From contig CAWGRH010000014.1 of NCBI GenBank assembly GCA_963824905.1, positions 124,001 to 188,000 of the forward strand: a stretch of DNA of 64,000 nt. The letters are read 5' to 3'. A program made the translations under genes and the position numbers. Below are positions 17,282 to 26,847 of the stretch, in pieces (position 1 is the stretch's first letter; every line of letters begins with the position of its first letter). The DNA is from JAJPKK01 sp963824905 (lineage in GTDB: Bacteria > Pseudomonadota > Alphaproteobacteria > Rhizobiales > Xanthobacteraceae). The notes below the pieces were generated by a model. It was not told the DNA's origin. It ran no database searches and was given only the letters and a program-made list of their open reading frames with translations.

Positions 17282-18206
17282 ATGCCGCTTCGCCTCGTCT
17301 TCATGGGAACGCCGGATTTCGCGGTGCCGACGCTTGTCGAGATCGTCGGCAGCGGGCACGAGGTCGTGGCGGCCTATACGCAACCGGCGAAACCAGCAGG
17401 GCGCGGCATGGAGTTGCGGCCGAGCCCGGTCGAGCAGCCAGGCCAAGCAGTTCGGCATCCCGGTCTTCACGCCGAAGACGCTGCGGACCACGGATGCGCA
17501 GGACGTCTTCCGCGCCCATGACGCCGACGCCGCTGTGGTCGTGGCCTATGGCCTGATCCTGCCGCGGCCGGTGCTCGATGCCCCGCGGCTCGGCTGCTTC
17601 AATCTGCACGCCTCGGCGCTGCCGCGCTGGCGCGGCGCCGCACCGATCAACCGCGCGATCATGGCGGGCGACCCTGAGACCGCGGTCATGGTGATGAAGA
17701 TGGAGGAAGGGCTCGACACCGGGCCGGTCGCCATGGCCGAACGCGTCGCTATCGACCCCGACATGACCGCGGGCGAGCTCCACGACACGCTGGCGCGCCG
17801 CGGCGCCGACCTCATGGTGCGCGCGCTCGGCGCGCTGGAGCGCGGCTCGCTTCAGCTCACGCCGCAGCCGGAGGCCGGCGTCACCTATGCCGCCAAGATC
17901 GACAAGAGCGAGACGCGGATCGACTGGGCCGGGCCGTGGAAGGAAGTGCATGACCATTGCCGCGGCCTGTCGCCGTTTCCCGGCGCATGGTTCGAGCTGC
18001 CCAGCGCCGGACGCATTAAGGTGCTGCAGACGACGCGCGGCGAAGGCAGCGGCGCGCCGGGGACGGTGCTCGACGAGCGCCTCACCATCGCCTGTGGCGA
18101 CGGCGCGATTCGCATCGTCGAGCTGCAGCGCGCCGGCGGGAAGCCGATGAAGGCGGAGGAGTTTCTGCGCGGTACCGCGGTCGCCCCCGGCACCCGGCTC
18201 GCGTGA
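17282..18206 (+). CDS. fmt: Methionyl-tRNA formyltransferase, frameshifted once
   Basis: The first part (MPLRLVFMGTPDFAVPTLVEIV...GMELRPSPVEQ) is in one frame and the remainder (AKQFGIPVFTPKTLRTTDAQ to the end) is in the next. The break is at about 17438, where GAGCAGCCAGGCC has one C more than GAGCAGCAGGCC would. Removing it gives a 307-residue protein, the normal length. Intact motifs include NLHASALPRWRGAAPINRAI (the folate and catalytic region) and HDCHRG-like DHCRGLSPFPGAW. Fmt formylates initiator Met-tRNA. Its stop overlaps the truA start. A sequencing error is likeliest. Confidence 0.9.
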
Positions 18207-18944
18207 TGCCGCGCTACAAGCTCACCATCGAGTATGACGGCCGTCCCTTCGTCGGCTGGCAGGTGCAGGACAACGGCATCTCGGTGCAAGGCGTGCTCAC
18301 CGCGGCGGTTGCGGCGTTCTGCGCCGAGGCCGTGCATGTGCAGGGGGCAGGGCGCACCGATGCCGGCGTGCACGCGCTCGGCCAGGTCGCCCATGTCGAC
18401 CTCACCAAAGCCTGGGACGCCGACACCGTGCGCGACGCGCTCAACGCTTGCCTGCGCCCGCATCCGGTCGCGGTGCTCGCGGCCGAGCCGGCGGCGGAAA
18501 ATTTCGACGCGCGCTTCTCCGCGATGAAGCGCCACTATCTCTACCGCATCGTCAACCGCCGTGCCGACCTCGCGCTCGACGTCGGCCGCGCGCTGCGGGT
18601 GCCGCGGCCGCTCGATGCGGACGCGATGCACGCAGCCGCGCAACGCCTCGTCGGCCGCCACGACTTCACGACATTTCGCGCCGCCGAGTGCCAGGCGAAA
18701 TCGCCGGAGAAGACGCTCGATCAGCTCGACGTCGAGCGCCACGGCGAGGCGCTCAACGTCTACGCCTCGGCGCGCTCGTTCCTGCACCATCAGGTGCGCT
18801 CGATGGTGGGCTCACTCATCCTCGTCGGCGACGGCCGCTGGAGCGCCGACGATCTCGCGAGACGCCCTCGCCGCCCGCGACCGCAAGGCCTGCGGCCCGG
18901 TCGCCCCGCCGGACGGGCTGTACTTGGTGCGGGTGGATTACTGA
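18206..18944 (+). CDS. truA: tRNA pseudouridine(38-40) synthase, frameshifted once
   Basis: Opens MPRYKLTIEYDGRPFVGWQVQDNG and carries the catalytic GAGRTDAGVHALGQVAH motif (Asp in RTDAG). The frame breaks near 18860: after SADDLA the expected DALAARDRKACGPVAPPDGLYLVRVDY continues in the next frame, as if one A had been added to GCGGACGCC. Corrected length is 245 residues, normal for TruA. In the uncorrected frame translation would run on to about 19006 with an unrelated tail. The ATG overlaps the fmt stop (TGATG). Confidence 0.9.
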
Positions 18945-18987
18945 CGCGAACGCCTCGTTGGCGCGATGGCGCGCTTCCCCATCATCG

Positions 18988-19108
18988 GTGTCATCGCCGG
19001 ACTTGATCCGGCGACCCCGCTTACGAAGGGGCACGGCGTTTTCACATCGCGGCCATGGCATCGCCGTGCCCCATCTATCGGGGTAGCCGGGACAAGCCCG
19101 GCTATGAC
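18988..19108. repeat. Intergenic inverted repeat, family C, copy 1
   Basis: Arms of the type GTCATCGCCGGACTTGATCC and GCCGGGACAAGCCCGGC...TGAC enclose a second stem built on GGGGCACGGCG and CGCCGTGCCCC. Other copies are at 31234 and 49757. It sits between the convergent truA and dapE genes and may help end transcription. Confidence 0.8.
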
Positions 19109-19124
19109 GGCGTTGGTGAATGTC

Positions 19125-20280
19125 TTATCCGAAATACCGATCCAAAATCTTCCGGTAGATCGCCGTCAACGCCAGGAGATCAGCCGTCGCGACGCGTTCG
19201 TCGATGCCGTGCATGGTGCGGTTGACGAGCCCGAATTCGAGCACCGGGCAGTAATTGCGGATGAAGCGGGCATCGGATGTCCCGCCCGTCGTAGAGAGCT
19301 TCGGCCGCCGCCCGGTGACCTCGGCGACTGCGTTGCTCACGAGCTCGACGAACGGCCCCGGCGTGGTGACGAAGGCATCGGCGTTGGAAGGCTCCCACTC
19401 GATGCGGAAGCGGCCGCCGTCGGCGCCGGCGTGTGCGCGCGCCTCGACCTCGGCCTTGAGCGCGTCGCGGCCACGCACGTCGTTGAAACGGATGTTGAAG
19501 CGCCCGCGCGCTTCGGCGGGAATGACGTTCACCGTCTTGTTGCCGACATCGACCGAGGTGAACTCGAGGTTCGACGGATCGAAATGCGCGCTGCCGGAAT
19601 CGAGCGGCTCGGCCATCATCGCGCTCATGATCGCCACGATGCGCCGCACCGGATTGTCGGCGAGGTTCGGATAGGCGACGTGGCCCTGCCTGCCCTCGAC
19701 GATCAGCGTGCCGTTGAGCGAGCCGCGGCGGCCGATCTTGATCATGTCGCCGAGCTCGTCGTGATTGGAGGGCTCGCCGAGAATGCAGTGGTCGAACACC
19801 TCGCCTGCGCGCCGCTGCCCATGCGAGGAGCTTGACGGTGCCGTTGACCGCGATGCTCTCCTCGTCCCCGGTGATCAGGAACGAGATCGAGCCCTTGAGC
19901 CGGCCCCCATTCGCGGCGAGATAATCGAGCGCGGCGGCGAGCTGGCAGGCGATCGCGCCCTTCATGTCGACGGCACCGCGGCCGTAGAGCACGCCGCCGT
20001 CGATGTCGCCGGCGAACGGCCCGTGGGTCCACCGCGCCTCGTCGCCCGGCGCGACCACATCGGTATGGCCGGCGAACACGAGATTCGGCCCGCTGCTGCC
20101 GATGCGCGCATAGAGGTTCTCGACGTCGTCGGTTCCGGGCTCGGAGAACGTGACGCGCTCGACCGCGAAGCCGGCGCCCTCGAGCCGATCGGCAAGATAG
20201 GCGAGCGCGCCGCCTTCCGCCGGCGTCACCGAGGGACAGCGCAGGAGATCACGGGCGAAGGCGACGGGATCGGCGGCCAT
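19125..20280 (-). CDS. dapE: Succinyl-diaminopimelate desuccinylase, frameshifted once
   Basis: N-terminal part (MAADPVAFARDLLRCPSVTP, AGHTDVVAPGD, GRGAVDMKGAIA, ITGDEES) includes the M20 metal ligands His, Asp and Glu. The frame breaks at about 19806 (one extra base after WAAAR) and resumes with GEVFDHCILGEPSN through STTGGTSDARFIRNYCPVLEFG to the end. Corrected length is 384 residues, as expected. DapE hydrolyses N-succinyl-diaminopimelate in lysine and peptidoglycan synthesis and is normally essential. It is followed on the same strand, upstream, by dapD, the preceding succinylase-pathway step. Confidence 0.9.
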
Positions 20281-20325
20281 GATTCAAAATGCCTTCAGGA
20301 GAGCAGAGACGAAGTCAAGGTGTGA

Positions 20326-20479
20326 ACCTCGCCCCGCGTGCGGGGAGAGGTCGGATCACGTCAGCGATCCGGGTGAGGGGGCGGTTTCGCGTGTCGAGCG
20401 TGAGTGCAGAACTCGAAGGCTCAGGCTCGTGAACCCGCCCCCTCACCCCGACCCTCTCCCCGCATGCGGGGAGAGGGAG
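20326..20479. repeat. Intergenic inverted repeat, family A, copy 3 (inverted)
   Basis: Same elements as the copies at 4870 and 12455 but in the opposite orientation: it begins CCCCGCGTGCGGGGAGAGGTCGG and ends with CCCCTCACCCCGACCCTCTC. The shared inner stretch GGGTGAGGGGGCGGTTTCGCG is easily recognised. It lies between dapD and dapE. Confidence 0.85.
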
Positions 20480-20485
20480 AAGTGG

Positions 20486-21340
20486 TCAGTCGCGCAACAG
20501 CTCGTTGATGCTGGTCTTCGACCGCGTCTTCTCGTCGACGCGCTTGACGATGACGGCGCAGTAGAGGTTCGGGCCCGGCGTGCCGTCCTTTCCCGGCTTG
20601 CCGGGCTGCGTGCCCGGCACCACCACCGAATAGGCGGGCACTTCGCCCTGGAACACTTCGCCGGTGTCGCGGTCGATGATGCGTGTCGAGGCGCCGATGA
20701 AGACGCCCATCGAGAGCACCGAGCCCTGGCGCACCACCACGCCTTCGGCGACCTCGGAGCGCGCCCCGATGAAGCAGTGGTCCTCGATGATCACCGGCCC
20801 CGCCTGCAACGGCTCGAGCACGCCGCCGATGCCGGCGCCGCCGGAGATGTGGCAGTTCTTGCCGATCTGCGCGCAGGAGCCGACGGTCGCCCAGGTGTCG
20901 ACCATGGTGCCGGAATCGACGTAGGCGCCGAGATTGACGAAGGACGGCATCAGCACGACGTTCGGCGCGATATAGGCCGAGCGGCGCACGATGGCGCCGG
21001 GCACCGCGCGGAATTGCGCCTGGCCGAACTGCTCGCGGCGCCAGTGGTCGTATTTGAGCGGGACCTTGTCGTAGCCCCAGGCGCTGGCCCCGGCCTCGCC
21101 GCCGAACGGTATGATGTCGTTGTCGGAGAGGCGGAACGACAGCAGCACCGCCTTCTTGAGCCACTGGTTGACCTGCCAGGCGCCATCGGCCTGCCGTTCG
21201 GCGACCCGCACGACGCCGCCATCGAGAAGGTCGAGCGCCTGCTCGACAGCATCGCGCACCGGCCCCTTGGTCGACGGATTGACGTCGGCGCGACGCTCGA
21301 AGGCGTCGTCGATGGTCTTGGCAAGTTCGGCATGCGACAT
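20486..21340 (-). CDS. dapD: 2,3,4,5-tetrahydropyridine-2,6-dicarboxylate N-succinyltransferase
   Basis: A 284-residue left-handed beta-helix enzyme with repeated hexapeptide turns (VVLMPSFVNLGAYVDSGTMVDTWATVGSCAQIGKNCHISGG). N-terminal helices include LSDNDIIPFG and the C-terminus ends RSKTSINELLRD, as in other alphaproteobacterial DapD. It transfers succinyl from succinyl-CoA in lysine/diaminopimelate synthesis. dapE follows downstream with a repeat between them. Confidence 0.94.
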   Translation of the reverse strand: MSHAELAKTIDDAFERRADVNPSTKGPVRDAVEQALDLLDGGVVRVAERQADGAWQVNQWLKKAVLLSFRLSDNDIIPFGGEAGASAWGYDKVPLKYDHWRREQFGQAQFRAVPGAIVRRSAYIAPNVVLMPSFVNLGAYVDSGTMVDTWATVGSCAQIGKNCHISGGAGIGGVLEPLQAGPVIIEDHCFIGARSEVAEGVVVRQGSVLSMGVFIGASTRIIDRDTGEVFQGEVPAYSVVVPGTQPGKPGKDGTPGPNLYCAVIVKRVDEKTRSKTSINELLRD

Positions 21341-21401
21341 GGCGGTCCCCGGCTGTTGCCGGCTGGTGTCGCGGAGGCGCCGGCCGATGTCAACGGCTTC
21401 T

Positions 21402-21525
21402 CCTTCCCCGACTTCGGGGAGGGCCGGGGTGGGGTCCGCGAGCGAAGCGAGCCGACCAAAAGCCTGAACGGAAGCGAGCGAGGAGGAAAGGGCCCCACCC
21501 TGCCCTCCCCGAAGTCGGGGAGGGA
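21402..21525. repeat. Intergenic inverted repeat, family B, copy 2
   Basis: Outer stems CCCCGACTTCGGGGAGGG and CCCTCCCCGAAGTCGGGGAGGG flank GGGGTGGGGTCCGCGAGCGAAGCGAG and CCCCACCCTGCCC. The core GGTGGGGTCCGCGAGCGNAGCGAG is shared with the copy at 17140. It separates the HAD phosphatase gene from dapD. Confidence 0.85.
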
Positions 21526-21532
21526 TTCGTCG

Positions 21533-22234
21533 CTACCTCACCGTCACGCCCTCCAAAAACCCCGCAAGATCGTCCGTCACGTGGTCGACGTGCGCCGCCT
21601 GCCGGCCCTCCATTTCCCAGCCCTCGCGCACGATTTCGTAGCTCGCGTGCGGCACCACCAGCACCGTCGTCATGCCGAGCGCATGCGGCACCGCGAGATT
21701 GCGGGCGAGGTCCTCGAACATCGCGGCCTTTGCGGCATCGACGCCGTGGCGGGCGAGGAAACGGTCGTAGTTCTCCGGGAAGGGCTTAGGCTGCAATTCG
21801 CTCGCGACGATGTCGAACACGTCCTCGAAATGGTGGTCGATCGCGAGGCGGCGCATTACCGCGTCGGCATGGGCCTTGGTGCCGTTCGTCAGGATGAGCT
21901 TGCGCCCCGGCAACTTTTCCAGCGCGGCGCCGAGCGCAGGATTCGGCTCGAGCGGGGAGTGATCGATCGCGTGGACGTATTCGAGGTAGGCATCCGGGTC
22001 CATGCCGTGCTCGAGCACGAGGCCGCGCAGGCTGGTGCCATAGCGCTTGTAGAAATCCTTCTGGATGCGGAAGGCGTCGTCGGGCGCCACGCCGAGAAAG
22101 TTCGAGATGTAGGTGCGGATGCGGTCGTCGACCTGCTGCCACAGGTTGAGGTGATGGGGATAGAGCGTGTTGTCGAGGTCGAACACCCATGTCTTCACAT
22201 GGGCGAAACCGCGCTTTTCAGGGGCTGCATTCAT
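21533..22234 (-). CDS. HAD-superfamily pyrimidine 5'-nucleotidase-like phosphatase
   Basis: A 233-residue HAD hydrolase. Motif I is WVFDLDNTLYPHH (nucleophile Asp), motif II is LILTNGTKAHA, and motif III/IV is around KPFPENYDRF and MFEDLARNLAVPHALGM. This arrangement with a helical cap after motif I matches the SDT1/Phm8 pyrimidine 5'-nucleotidase group often annotated near dapD in this order. It likely dephosphorylates nucleoside monophosphates or small phosphosugars in the cytosol. The exact substrate is not shown. Confidence 0.8.
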   Translation of the reverse strand: MNAAPEKRGFAHVKTWVFDLDNTLYPHHLNLWQQVDDRIRTYISNFLGVAPDDAFRIQKDFYKRYGTSLRGLVLEHGMDPDAYLEYVHAIDHSPLEPNPALGAALEKLPGRKLILTNGTKAHADAVMRRLAIDHHFEDVFDIVASELQPKPFPENYDRFLARHGVDAAKAAMFEDLARNLAVPHALGMTTVLVVPHASYEIVREGWEMEGRQAAHVDHVTDDLAGFLEGVTVR

Positions 22235-22342
22235 GCGCGGGCTTCTAGCCGAGATCGCGGCCGGTATCCACCGGCAAAGGCGCGTGCGTGGGGCCTTCGG
22301 TCATCCCGAGGCGCGCAACACGCAAAGCGCGCTGCGATCTAA

Positions 22343-22798
22343 TCAAAAGTCGTTCGGCCAGCGCTGCGTCAGATCGAGCGGCGCACCGGTCTCCACGAAG
22401 CTCTTCAAGCTCGACAGGACGGCGGGCCAGCCGGCGGAGACGCCGTCGATCAGCTTCGACGGCTCGCAGTCGATTTCATGGGTGAGCGTCAGTCTCACGA
22501 TATCTCCCACGGGCTCGATCTCGAAGCTGACACGCGCGTGTCCTTCGGCCTTGAGCTCCGGCAGGAACTCGTTACGCGACGACAGCACGAGGCGGCGCGG
22601 CGGATCGATCTCCAGGACGGTGCCGGTATCGCCCACACGGCCGTCCGGGATCAACATCCGCCATTCGGCGCCGACTCGCCAATCGCATTCCTGAACCGTC
22701 TCGCACCAGTAGGCTCGGGTGAATTGAGGCTTCGTCAGCATGTCCCACAATTTGGAGGCACTGGATCGGATGTAGGTGACGTAGACGAACTTGCTCAT
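22343..22798 (-). CDS. SRPBCC/AHSA1-domain protein
   Basis: A 151-residue protein with the START-like fold of the AHSA1 group: FVYVTYIRSSASKLWDMLTKPQFTRAYW at the start, DPPRRLVLSSRNEF in the middle and SLKSFVETGAPLDLTQRWPNDF at the end. Such proteins bind hydrophobic ligands and are usually encoded after an ArsR regulator, which is missing here. I chose the ATG at 22798 because GAAGGA lies eight bases upstream; an upstream ATG at 22864 has no such site. Confidence 0.78.
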   Translation of the reverse strand: MSKFVYVTYIRSSASKLWDMLTKPQFTRAYWCETVQECDWRVGAEWRMLIPDGRVGDTGTVLEIDPPRRLVLSSRNEFLPELKAEGHARVSFEIEPVGDIVRLTLTHEIDCEPSKLIDGVSAGWPAVLSSLKSFVETGAPLDLTQRWPNDF

Positions 22799-22908
22799 GG
22801 GCGCGTTTCCTTCGGCGACGGTGGCACCGTGTTCAACGGCTCGGTTATCCCAGGTGTGTGTCATCTCGTCGGTCGCGAGACTCGTCGACTTCCGATCAGT
22901 CGTCGACT

Positions 22909-23003
22909 CGTAGGGTGGGCAAAGGCGCAGAGCGCCGTGCCCGCGCGGGCCGCGTCACATACGCACAAACAGCGTGGGCACGCTTCGCTTTGCCCACCCT
23001 ACG
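22909..23003. repeat. Intergenic inverted repeat, family G
   Basis: Outer arms CGTAGGGTGGGCAAAGGCGC and GCTTCGCTTTGCCCACCCTACG form a long stem. The inside contains GCCGTGCCCGCGCGG and GCGTGGGCACG. The wording GTAGGGTGGGCAAAG is a familiar dispersed repeat in the Hyphomicrobiales. Only one copy is in this window. It sits where an ArsR regulator gene would be expected upstream of the SRPBCC gene. Confidence 0.75.
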
Positions 23004-23051
23004 GTCCCGCTGCTTAAGCGGCGACGCCGGTAAGGGGAACTACGCCAGCGG

Positions 23052-23077
23052 CCCCTCCCCCCGCAAGCGGGAGGGGA
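23052..23077. terminator. GC-rich hairpin after the haem-motif protein gene
   Basis: CCCCTCCC pairs with GGGAGGGG around a CCCGCAAGC loop, ten bases beyond the stop of the leftward gene that ends at 23087. There is no T-run, so a role as terminator is only possible; it may instead stabilise the mRNA end. Confidence 0.35.
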
Positions 23078-23086
23078 GTTACACGA

Positions 23087-25354
23087 TCAATGCGCCAGCG
23101 GATTTGGCCGCAGCTGGAAGTTCACCACCAGCGGACTCGATGCGGTTTCCGGCGATGTGCCGGGCGCGCCGGGCGCCGGCGCGTCGATGCCCTCGATGTG
23201 AACCGGCGTGCGGTTGCCCGAGGTGACCCACAGGCCGCGACCCTTCCAGCCGGCGTTCGGATCGTCGATACGGCCGTCGAGACCCTTGGCGAAGAAGCCC
23301 ATCGGATAGGGCACGCGCAATTCCATCACGCGGCCGTTGACCAGTGCATGGAGCGAATCCGACTGGTTGCCGGTGGCGATCGGCGTGTTGGCGCCGAGCC
23401 CCAAAATGTCGTGCTGGTCGACCCAGGTGTAGTACGGGTTTTCCTCGGCGCCGGCGTCGCCCTGGAAGCCCGGTCCTGGGATCGGATAGAAGGCGAAGCC
23501 CTCCGGACACTTGTTGCCCTGCTCGGCACCCGGCCCATTGAGCGGACCCTTGCACAGGCGGCGATCGAAGCTGCCGATATGGCCGGAGTCGAGCGGCATC
23601 CACACGACGCCGTTTCGGTCGATGTCCATGCCGCGGATGCCGAATCCCGGCAGCGGGATGCGGTAGATCTCGGCGAGCGAGGTCTCCGGCGGGTTGGCGC
23701 CCGGCGCCATGCGCAGGATGAAGCCGGGATGCTCGAGGTTCGAGCCCCAGATCGAGCCGTCGGCTGGGCTGTAGGAGATGCCGTACATCCCGTAGGGAAT
23801 GCGGGTATCTTTCGTCGGATCGGCCGGCTTGCCGGGCTCGTTGTAGCCCTCGTCGCGTTTGCCGTTGCCGTTGGTGTCGGCGATCATCGCGGTCCAGCCT
23901 TGCGACTTCGCGGCGTCGCCGGTCTCCCAATAAAGCTTGGTGTTGATCCACCCGACCACGGCGAGCGGCCCCTGGCTGTTGTTGGAGAGCCAGAGCGTGT
24001 TGTTGGCGTCCTCGGCGAAGTTCAGGTGATGGGTGCCGAAGCAGGTGTCGATGAACGAGAACTTCTTGGTCGCCGGATCGTAGGCGGTGATCTGGCGCGA
24101 GTTCTGCACGAACCCGTCCGGCGTTCCGGCGAGCGGATAGAGTTGCGCCGAGCGCAGCGGTGAATCTTTCTTGCAATAGTCCGGCGGGTCCTTCGGCGAG
24201 CGCTGCTGGGCAGTGAAATAGACCCGCCCGTCCTGGTCCATCATCGGATTGTGGGCGTTGACCTGGCTGTCCCACACCTGCTCCATCCCCCAATAGGGAG
24301 ACGGCGCGAGCACCTGGTTGTTGAGCGCCGAGCTCGGCGTGTACTTCGGATCCTTCACCGGCACCTTCATCACGATCTTGGTGTTGTGCACGGGATCGAG
24401 GATCGGAAGGTTGTCGGTCGACAGCTCCGCCGCGCCATAGATCAGGCCGTAGCCGTTGACGGTCGGCTTGCGCTTGTCGGTCAGCGTGAGGTCGTGGAGA
24501 TAGTGCTTGGGGTCCGACCAGTCGCGCACGGTGACGACGATGTTGCGCTCGAGGCCGACCGGGCGCGGCGGCGTCGCGCTCGGCAGCTCTCCGGCCTTGA
24601 TGCGGTCGGTCCAGTCGGCAAGCGCGGCGAGGTGGCCGCCGTCGGGGCCCATGAACTGGGTGACGAAGCGCACCATGTCGCGACCCGCCGGGCCGGACTG
24701 CAGGCGGCGCGCCCAGGCTTCGATCGAGGAATCGAAATGGCCGAGCTGAGGCGGGATCACCCGCGTCGCGTAATTGCCGATCTGGTGGCAGTTGCCGCAG
24801 CCGTTGGTCTTGACGGCGTTGAGCCACTGATCCTGAGTCTTGAAGTTGACGGGGATGCCGTTGCCGTCGGCGCCGGTGCCGGGGAAGCGGCTCTTGTCCG
24901 GCACCCGGATCATCGAGGCCCAGTAGATCGCGGGATAGTATTGCGCAGCCGCGGCGAGATTGGGCGCGACCACGGCAGTGAGGTTGAGCGACTGGCCGGG
25001 GGCGGCCGCGACCTTCGGCGAATCGACGAGGCCATAGCCGCGCACCCAGACCCGGTAGCTGGCCTTGGGCAGATCGGGAATGACGTAGCGGCCGACTTCG
25101 TCGGTGACCGCCATCTTGGCGAAGCGGGTGCCGAGTTCGGTCGTCTCCGCGATCACCCACACGCCGGCCTCCGGCCCGAACCGGCTGGTGACGACTCCGC
25201 CGATGTCGTTGTCGTCGATCTCGACCCGCGGCGTGGCGGCCGGCGCGCCCGACGGCTGCGCAACGGGCTGAGCGAGAACCGGAGACGCCACGGCAACCGC
25301 CAGCATAACGATGCCGATCGCCGTGCTGGAATGAAGAACGTGCTTCGCGCGCAA
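23087..25354 (-). CDS. Secreted multi-domain protein: carboxypeptidase-regulatory-like domain, one CXXCH haem site, propeller-like repeats
   Basis: A 755-residue exported protein. The TTG at 25354 (GGGAGG upstream) yields MRAKHVLHSSTAIGIVMLAVAVASPVLAQ, a clean signal peptide. Next comes a beta-sandwich like carboxypeptidase regulatory domains (DIGGVVTSRFGPEAGVWVIAETTE...GRYVIPDLPKASYRVWVRGYG), then CGNCHQIGNY, a c-type haem site, then a long part with propeller-like repeats (GIRGMDIDRNGVVWMPLDSG, IWGSNLEHPGF) typical of SMP-30/Vgb-type folds. It diverges from a small cytochrome c gene. I infer a periplasmic redox enzyme or electron carrier; the substrate is unknown. Confidence 0.75.
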   Translation of the reverse strand: MRAKHVLHSSTAIGIVMLAVAVASPVLAQPVAQPSGAPAATPRVEIDDNDIGGVVTSRFGPEAGVWVIAETTELGTRFAKMAVTDEVGRYVIPDLPKASYRVWVRGYGLVDSPKVAAAPGQSLNLTAVVAPNLAAAAQYYPAIYWASMIRVPDKSRFPGTGADGNGIPVNFKTQDQWLNAVKTNGCGNCHQIGNYATRVIPPQLGHFDSSIEAWARRLQSGPAGRDMVRFVTQFMGPDGGHLAALADWTDRIKAGELPSATPPRPVGLERNIVVTVRDWSDPKHYLHDLTLTDKRKPTVNGYGLIYGAAELSTDNLPILDPVHNTKIVMKVPVKDPKYTPSSALNNQVLAPSPYWGMEQVWDSQVNAHNPMMDQDGRVYFTAQQRSPKDPPDYCKKDSPLRSAQLYPLAGTPDGFVQNSRQITAYDPATKKFSFIDTCFGTHHLNFAEDANNTLWLSNNSQGPLAVVGWINTKLYWETGDAAKSQGWTAMIADTNGNGKRDEGYNEPGKPADPTKDTRIPYGMYGISYSPADGSIWGSNLEHPGFILRMAPGANPPETSLAEIYRIPLPGFGIRGMDIDRNGVVWMPLDSGHIGSFDRRLCKGPLNGPGAEQGNKCPEGFAFYPIPGPGFQGDAGAEENPYYTWVDQHDILGLGANTPIATGNQSDSLHALVNGRVMELRVPYPMGFFAKGLDGRIDDPNAGWKGRGLWVTSGNRTPVHIEGIDAPAPGAPGTSPETASSPLVVNFQLRPNPLAH

Positions 25355-25497
25355 GTGAGCCTCCCAAGGTCTCCGCGGCTGCCAAATCCGCTGTTCGGGC
25401 GGCACACTACGACGCGTCGACCGCACTAGCAATCTGTGCCGGACGCGATAAAAACGAGCATCGACCTTCCACGACGAGAAGGCAGGAGGACGCCCGA

Positions 25498-25884
25498 ATG
25501 CGACGAGTTTGGTTCACCGGCGTGGTGACGGCAGCCGCGGCCGTTTGTTTCGGCGGCGGGGCCAGCCTGGCAGCCGACGCCGCCAAAGGCAGGGCCGCGT
25601 TCATCAAGCAGTGCGCGATCTGCCATACCATCGAAAAGGGCGATCCCAACCGGTTCGGGCCGAACCTCTCCGGCATCGTCGGCGCCAAGGCGGCCGCGGT
25701 GCCCGGCTTCGACTATTCGCGGGCTTTCAAGAACGCGGCGAAGTGGGAATGGTCCGAGGACGCGCTCGCGAGCTGGATCATGTTTCCGGGAACGATGGTG
25801 CCGGGCACGGCGATGGGAATATTCCAGGGCGTCGCCGAACACGATCGCGACGACATCGTCGCCTATCTCGCGAGCAAGAAATAA
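25498..25884 (+). CDS. Class I c-type cytochrome, periplasmic
   Basis: A 128-residue protein with a signal peptide ending ...GGASLAADA. The haem-binding CAICH is in AAFIKQCAICHTIEKG, with RFGPNLSGIVG and the likely distal methionine in PGTMVPGTAMGI, matching cytochrome c2-type proteins. AGGAGG precedes the ATG. It is divergent from the large haem-motif protein gene, 143 bases away, and upstream of the secreted paralog at 26012, so it is a plausible electron acceptor for either. Confidence 0.9.
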   Translation: MRRVWFTGVVTAAAAVCFGGGASLAADAAKGRAAFIKQCAICHTIEKGDPNRFGPNLSGIVGAKAAAVPGFDYSRAFKNAAKWEWSEDALASWIMFPGTMVPGTAMGIFQGVAEHDRDDIVAYLASKK

Positions 25885-26011
25885 CGCGCGCGGGCTCTTG
25901 AAGCGGGCGCCGGGTGAAGGATCGATAAACGTCCGCGGCGCCGCGCGGTCCACGTACGGTTCGCCGCACAGAACGGCTGGCCGCGAACCAACGAACGACA
26001 GGGAGACGACC

Positions 26012-26839
26012 ATGGTGATGAGACACGCGATCGGAGCGATCGGCCTCGTTGCGCTGTGCGCGGCCACGAGCGTCGCGATGGCCGAGGAGGCGAGATATCC
26101 CGATCTCCGCGGCCAATGGATACGCGTCGGCGTGCCGCGCTGGGAAATCAATGGGCAGAAGGCGCCGCTTACCCCGGAATACAAGAAAGTGTTCGAGGCC
26201 AACCTCGCCGACATGAACGGAGGTGGCCAGGGCAACGTTCCGTCATGGTACTGCCTGCCGCAGGGCATGCCGATGATGATGAACGCCTACGATCCCGTGG
26301 AATTCGTCGTCACGCCGGATGTCACCTACGTGCTGGTCAGCCACGTCAACGATTCCTACCGCCGCGTCTACACCGACGGGCGCAAATGGCCGGCCGAGAT
26401 CGAGCCGACCTTCGCGGGCTACTCGCTCGGCAAGTGGGTCGACGAGAACGGGGACGGCAAATACGACGTGCTCGAGGTCGAGACCCGCAGCATCAAGATG
26501 CCTCACACCTATGACGCGACCGGCATTCCGTTCCATGAGGACGGCGAAGGCGTGATCAAGGAACGCATCTATCTCGACAAGGGCGATGCCAACATCATCC
26601 ATGTCGACATCACGTCGATCGACCACGCGCTCACCCAGCCGTGGACGGCGACCAAGACCTACCGCCGCGATCCCAAGGTGAAGGAGCCGGCCTGGCATTC
26701 CGCGGTTTGCGCAGCCGACAACTCGCTGGTGCGCATCGGCGAGGACGCATTCTACATGAGCCCGGACGGCTACATCATGCCGATCAAGAAGGACCAGCCG
26801 CCGCCCGACCTGCGGTACTTCAAGCAGCCCGGTAAATAG
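26012..26839 (+). CDS. Secreted protein of unknown function, paralog 1
   Basis: A 275-residue exported protein with a signal peptide (MRHAIGAIGLVALCAATSVAMAEE). It shares many blocks with the protein encoded at 31358-32191: YPDxxGQW, PLTPEY, GGQG, CxPxGMP, TDGRxWPxExEPTF, WVDExxDGxY, LEVETR, IKERIY, IDHALTxPWT, DGYxMPxKK and RYFK. Both keep two cysteines (near residues 85 and 240). GGGAG lies before the ATG; an ATG two codons on is an alternative. I do not recognise the family. Its place after a cytochrome c gene suggests a periplasmic enzyme. Confidence 0.7.
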   Translation: MVMRHAIGAIGLVALCAATSVAMAEEARYPDLRGQWIRVGVPRWEINGQKAPLTPEYKKVFEANLADMNGGGQGNVPSWYCLPQGMPMMMNAYDPVEFVVTPDVTYVLVSHVNDSYRRVYTDGRKWPAEIEPTFAGYSLGKWVDENGDGKYDVLEVETRSIKMPHTYDATGIPFHEDGEGVIKERIYLDKGDANIIHVDITSIDHALTQPWTATKTYRRDPKVKEPAWHSAVCAADNSLVRIGEDAFYMSPDGYIMPIKKDQPPPDLRYFKQPGK

Positions 26840-26847
26840 CCTTTCGA

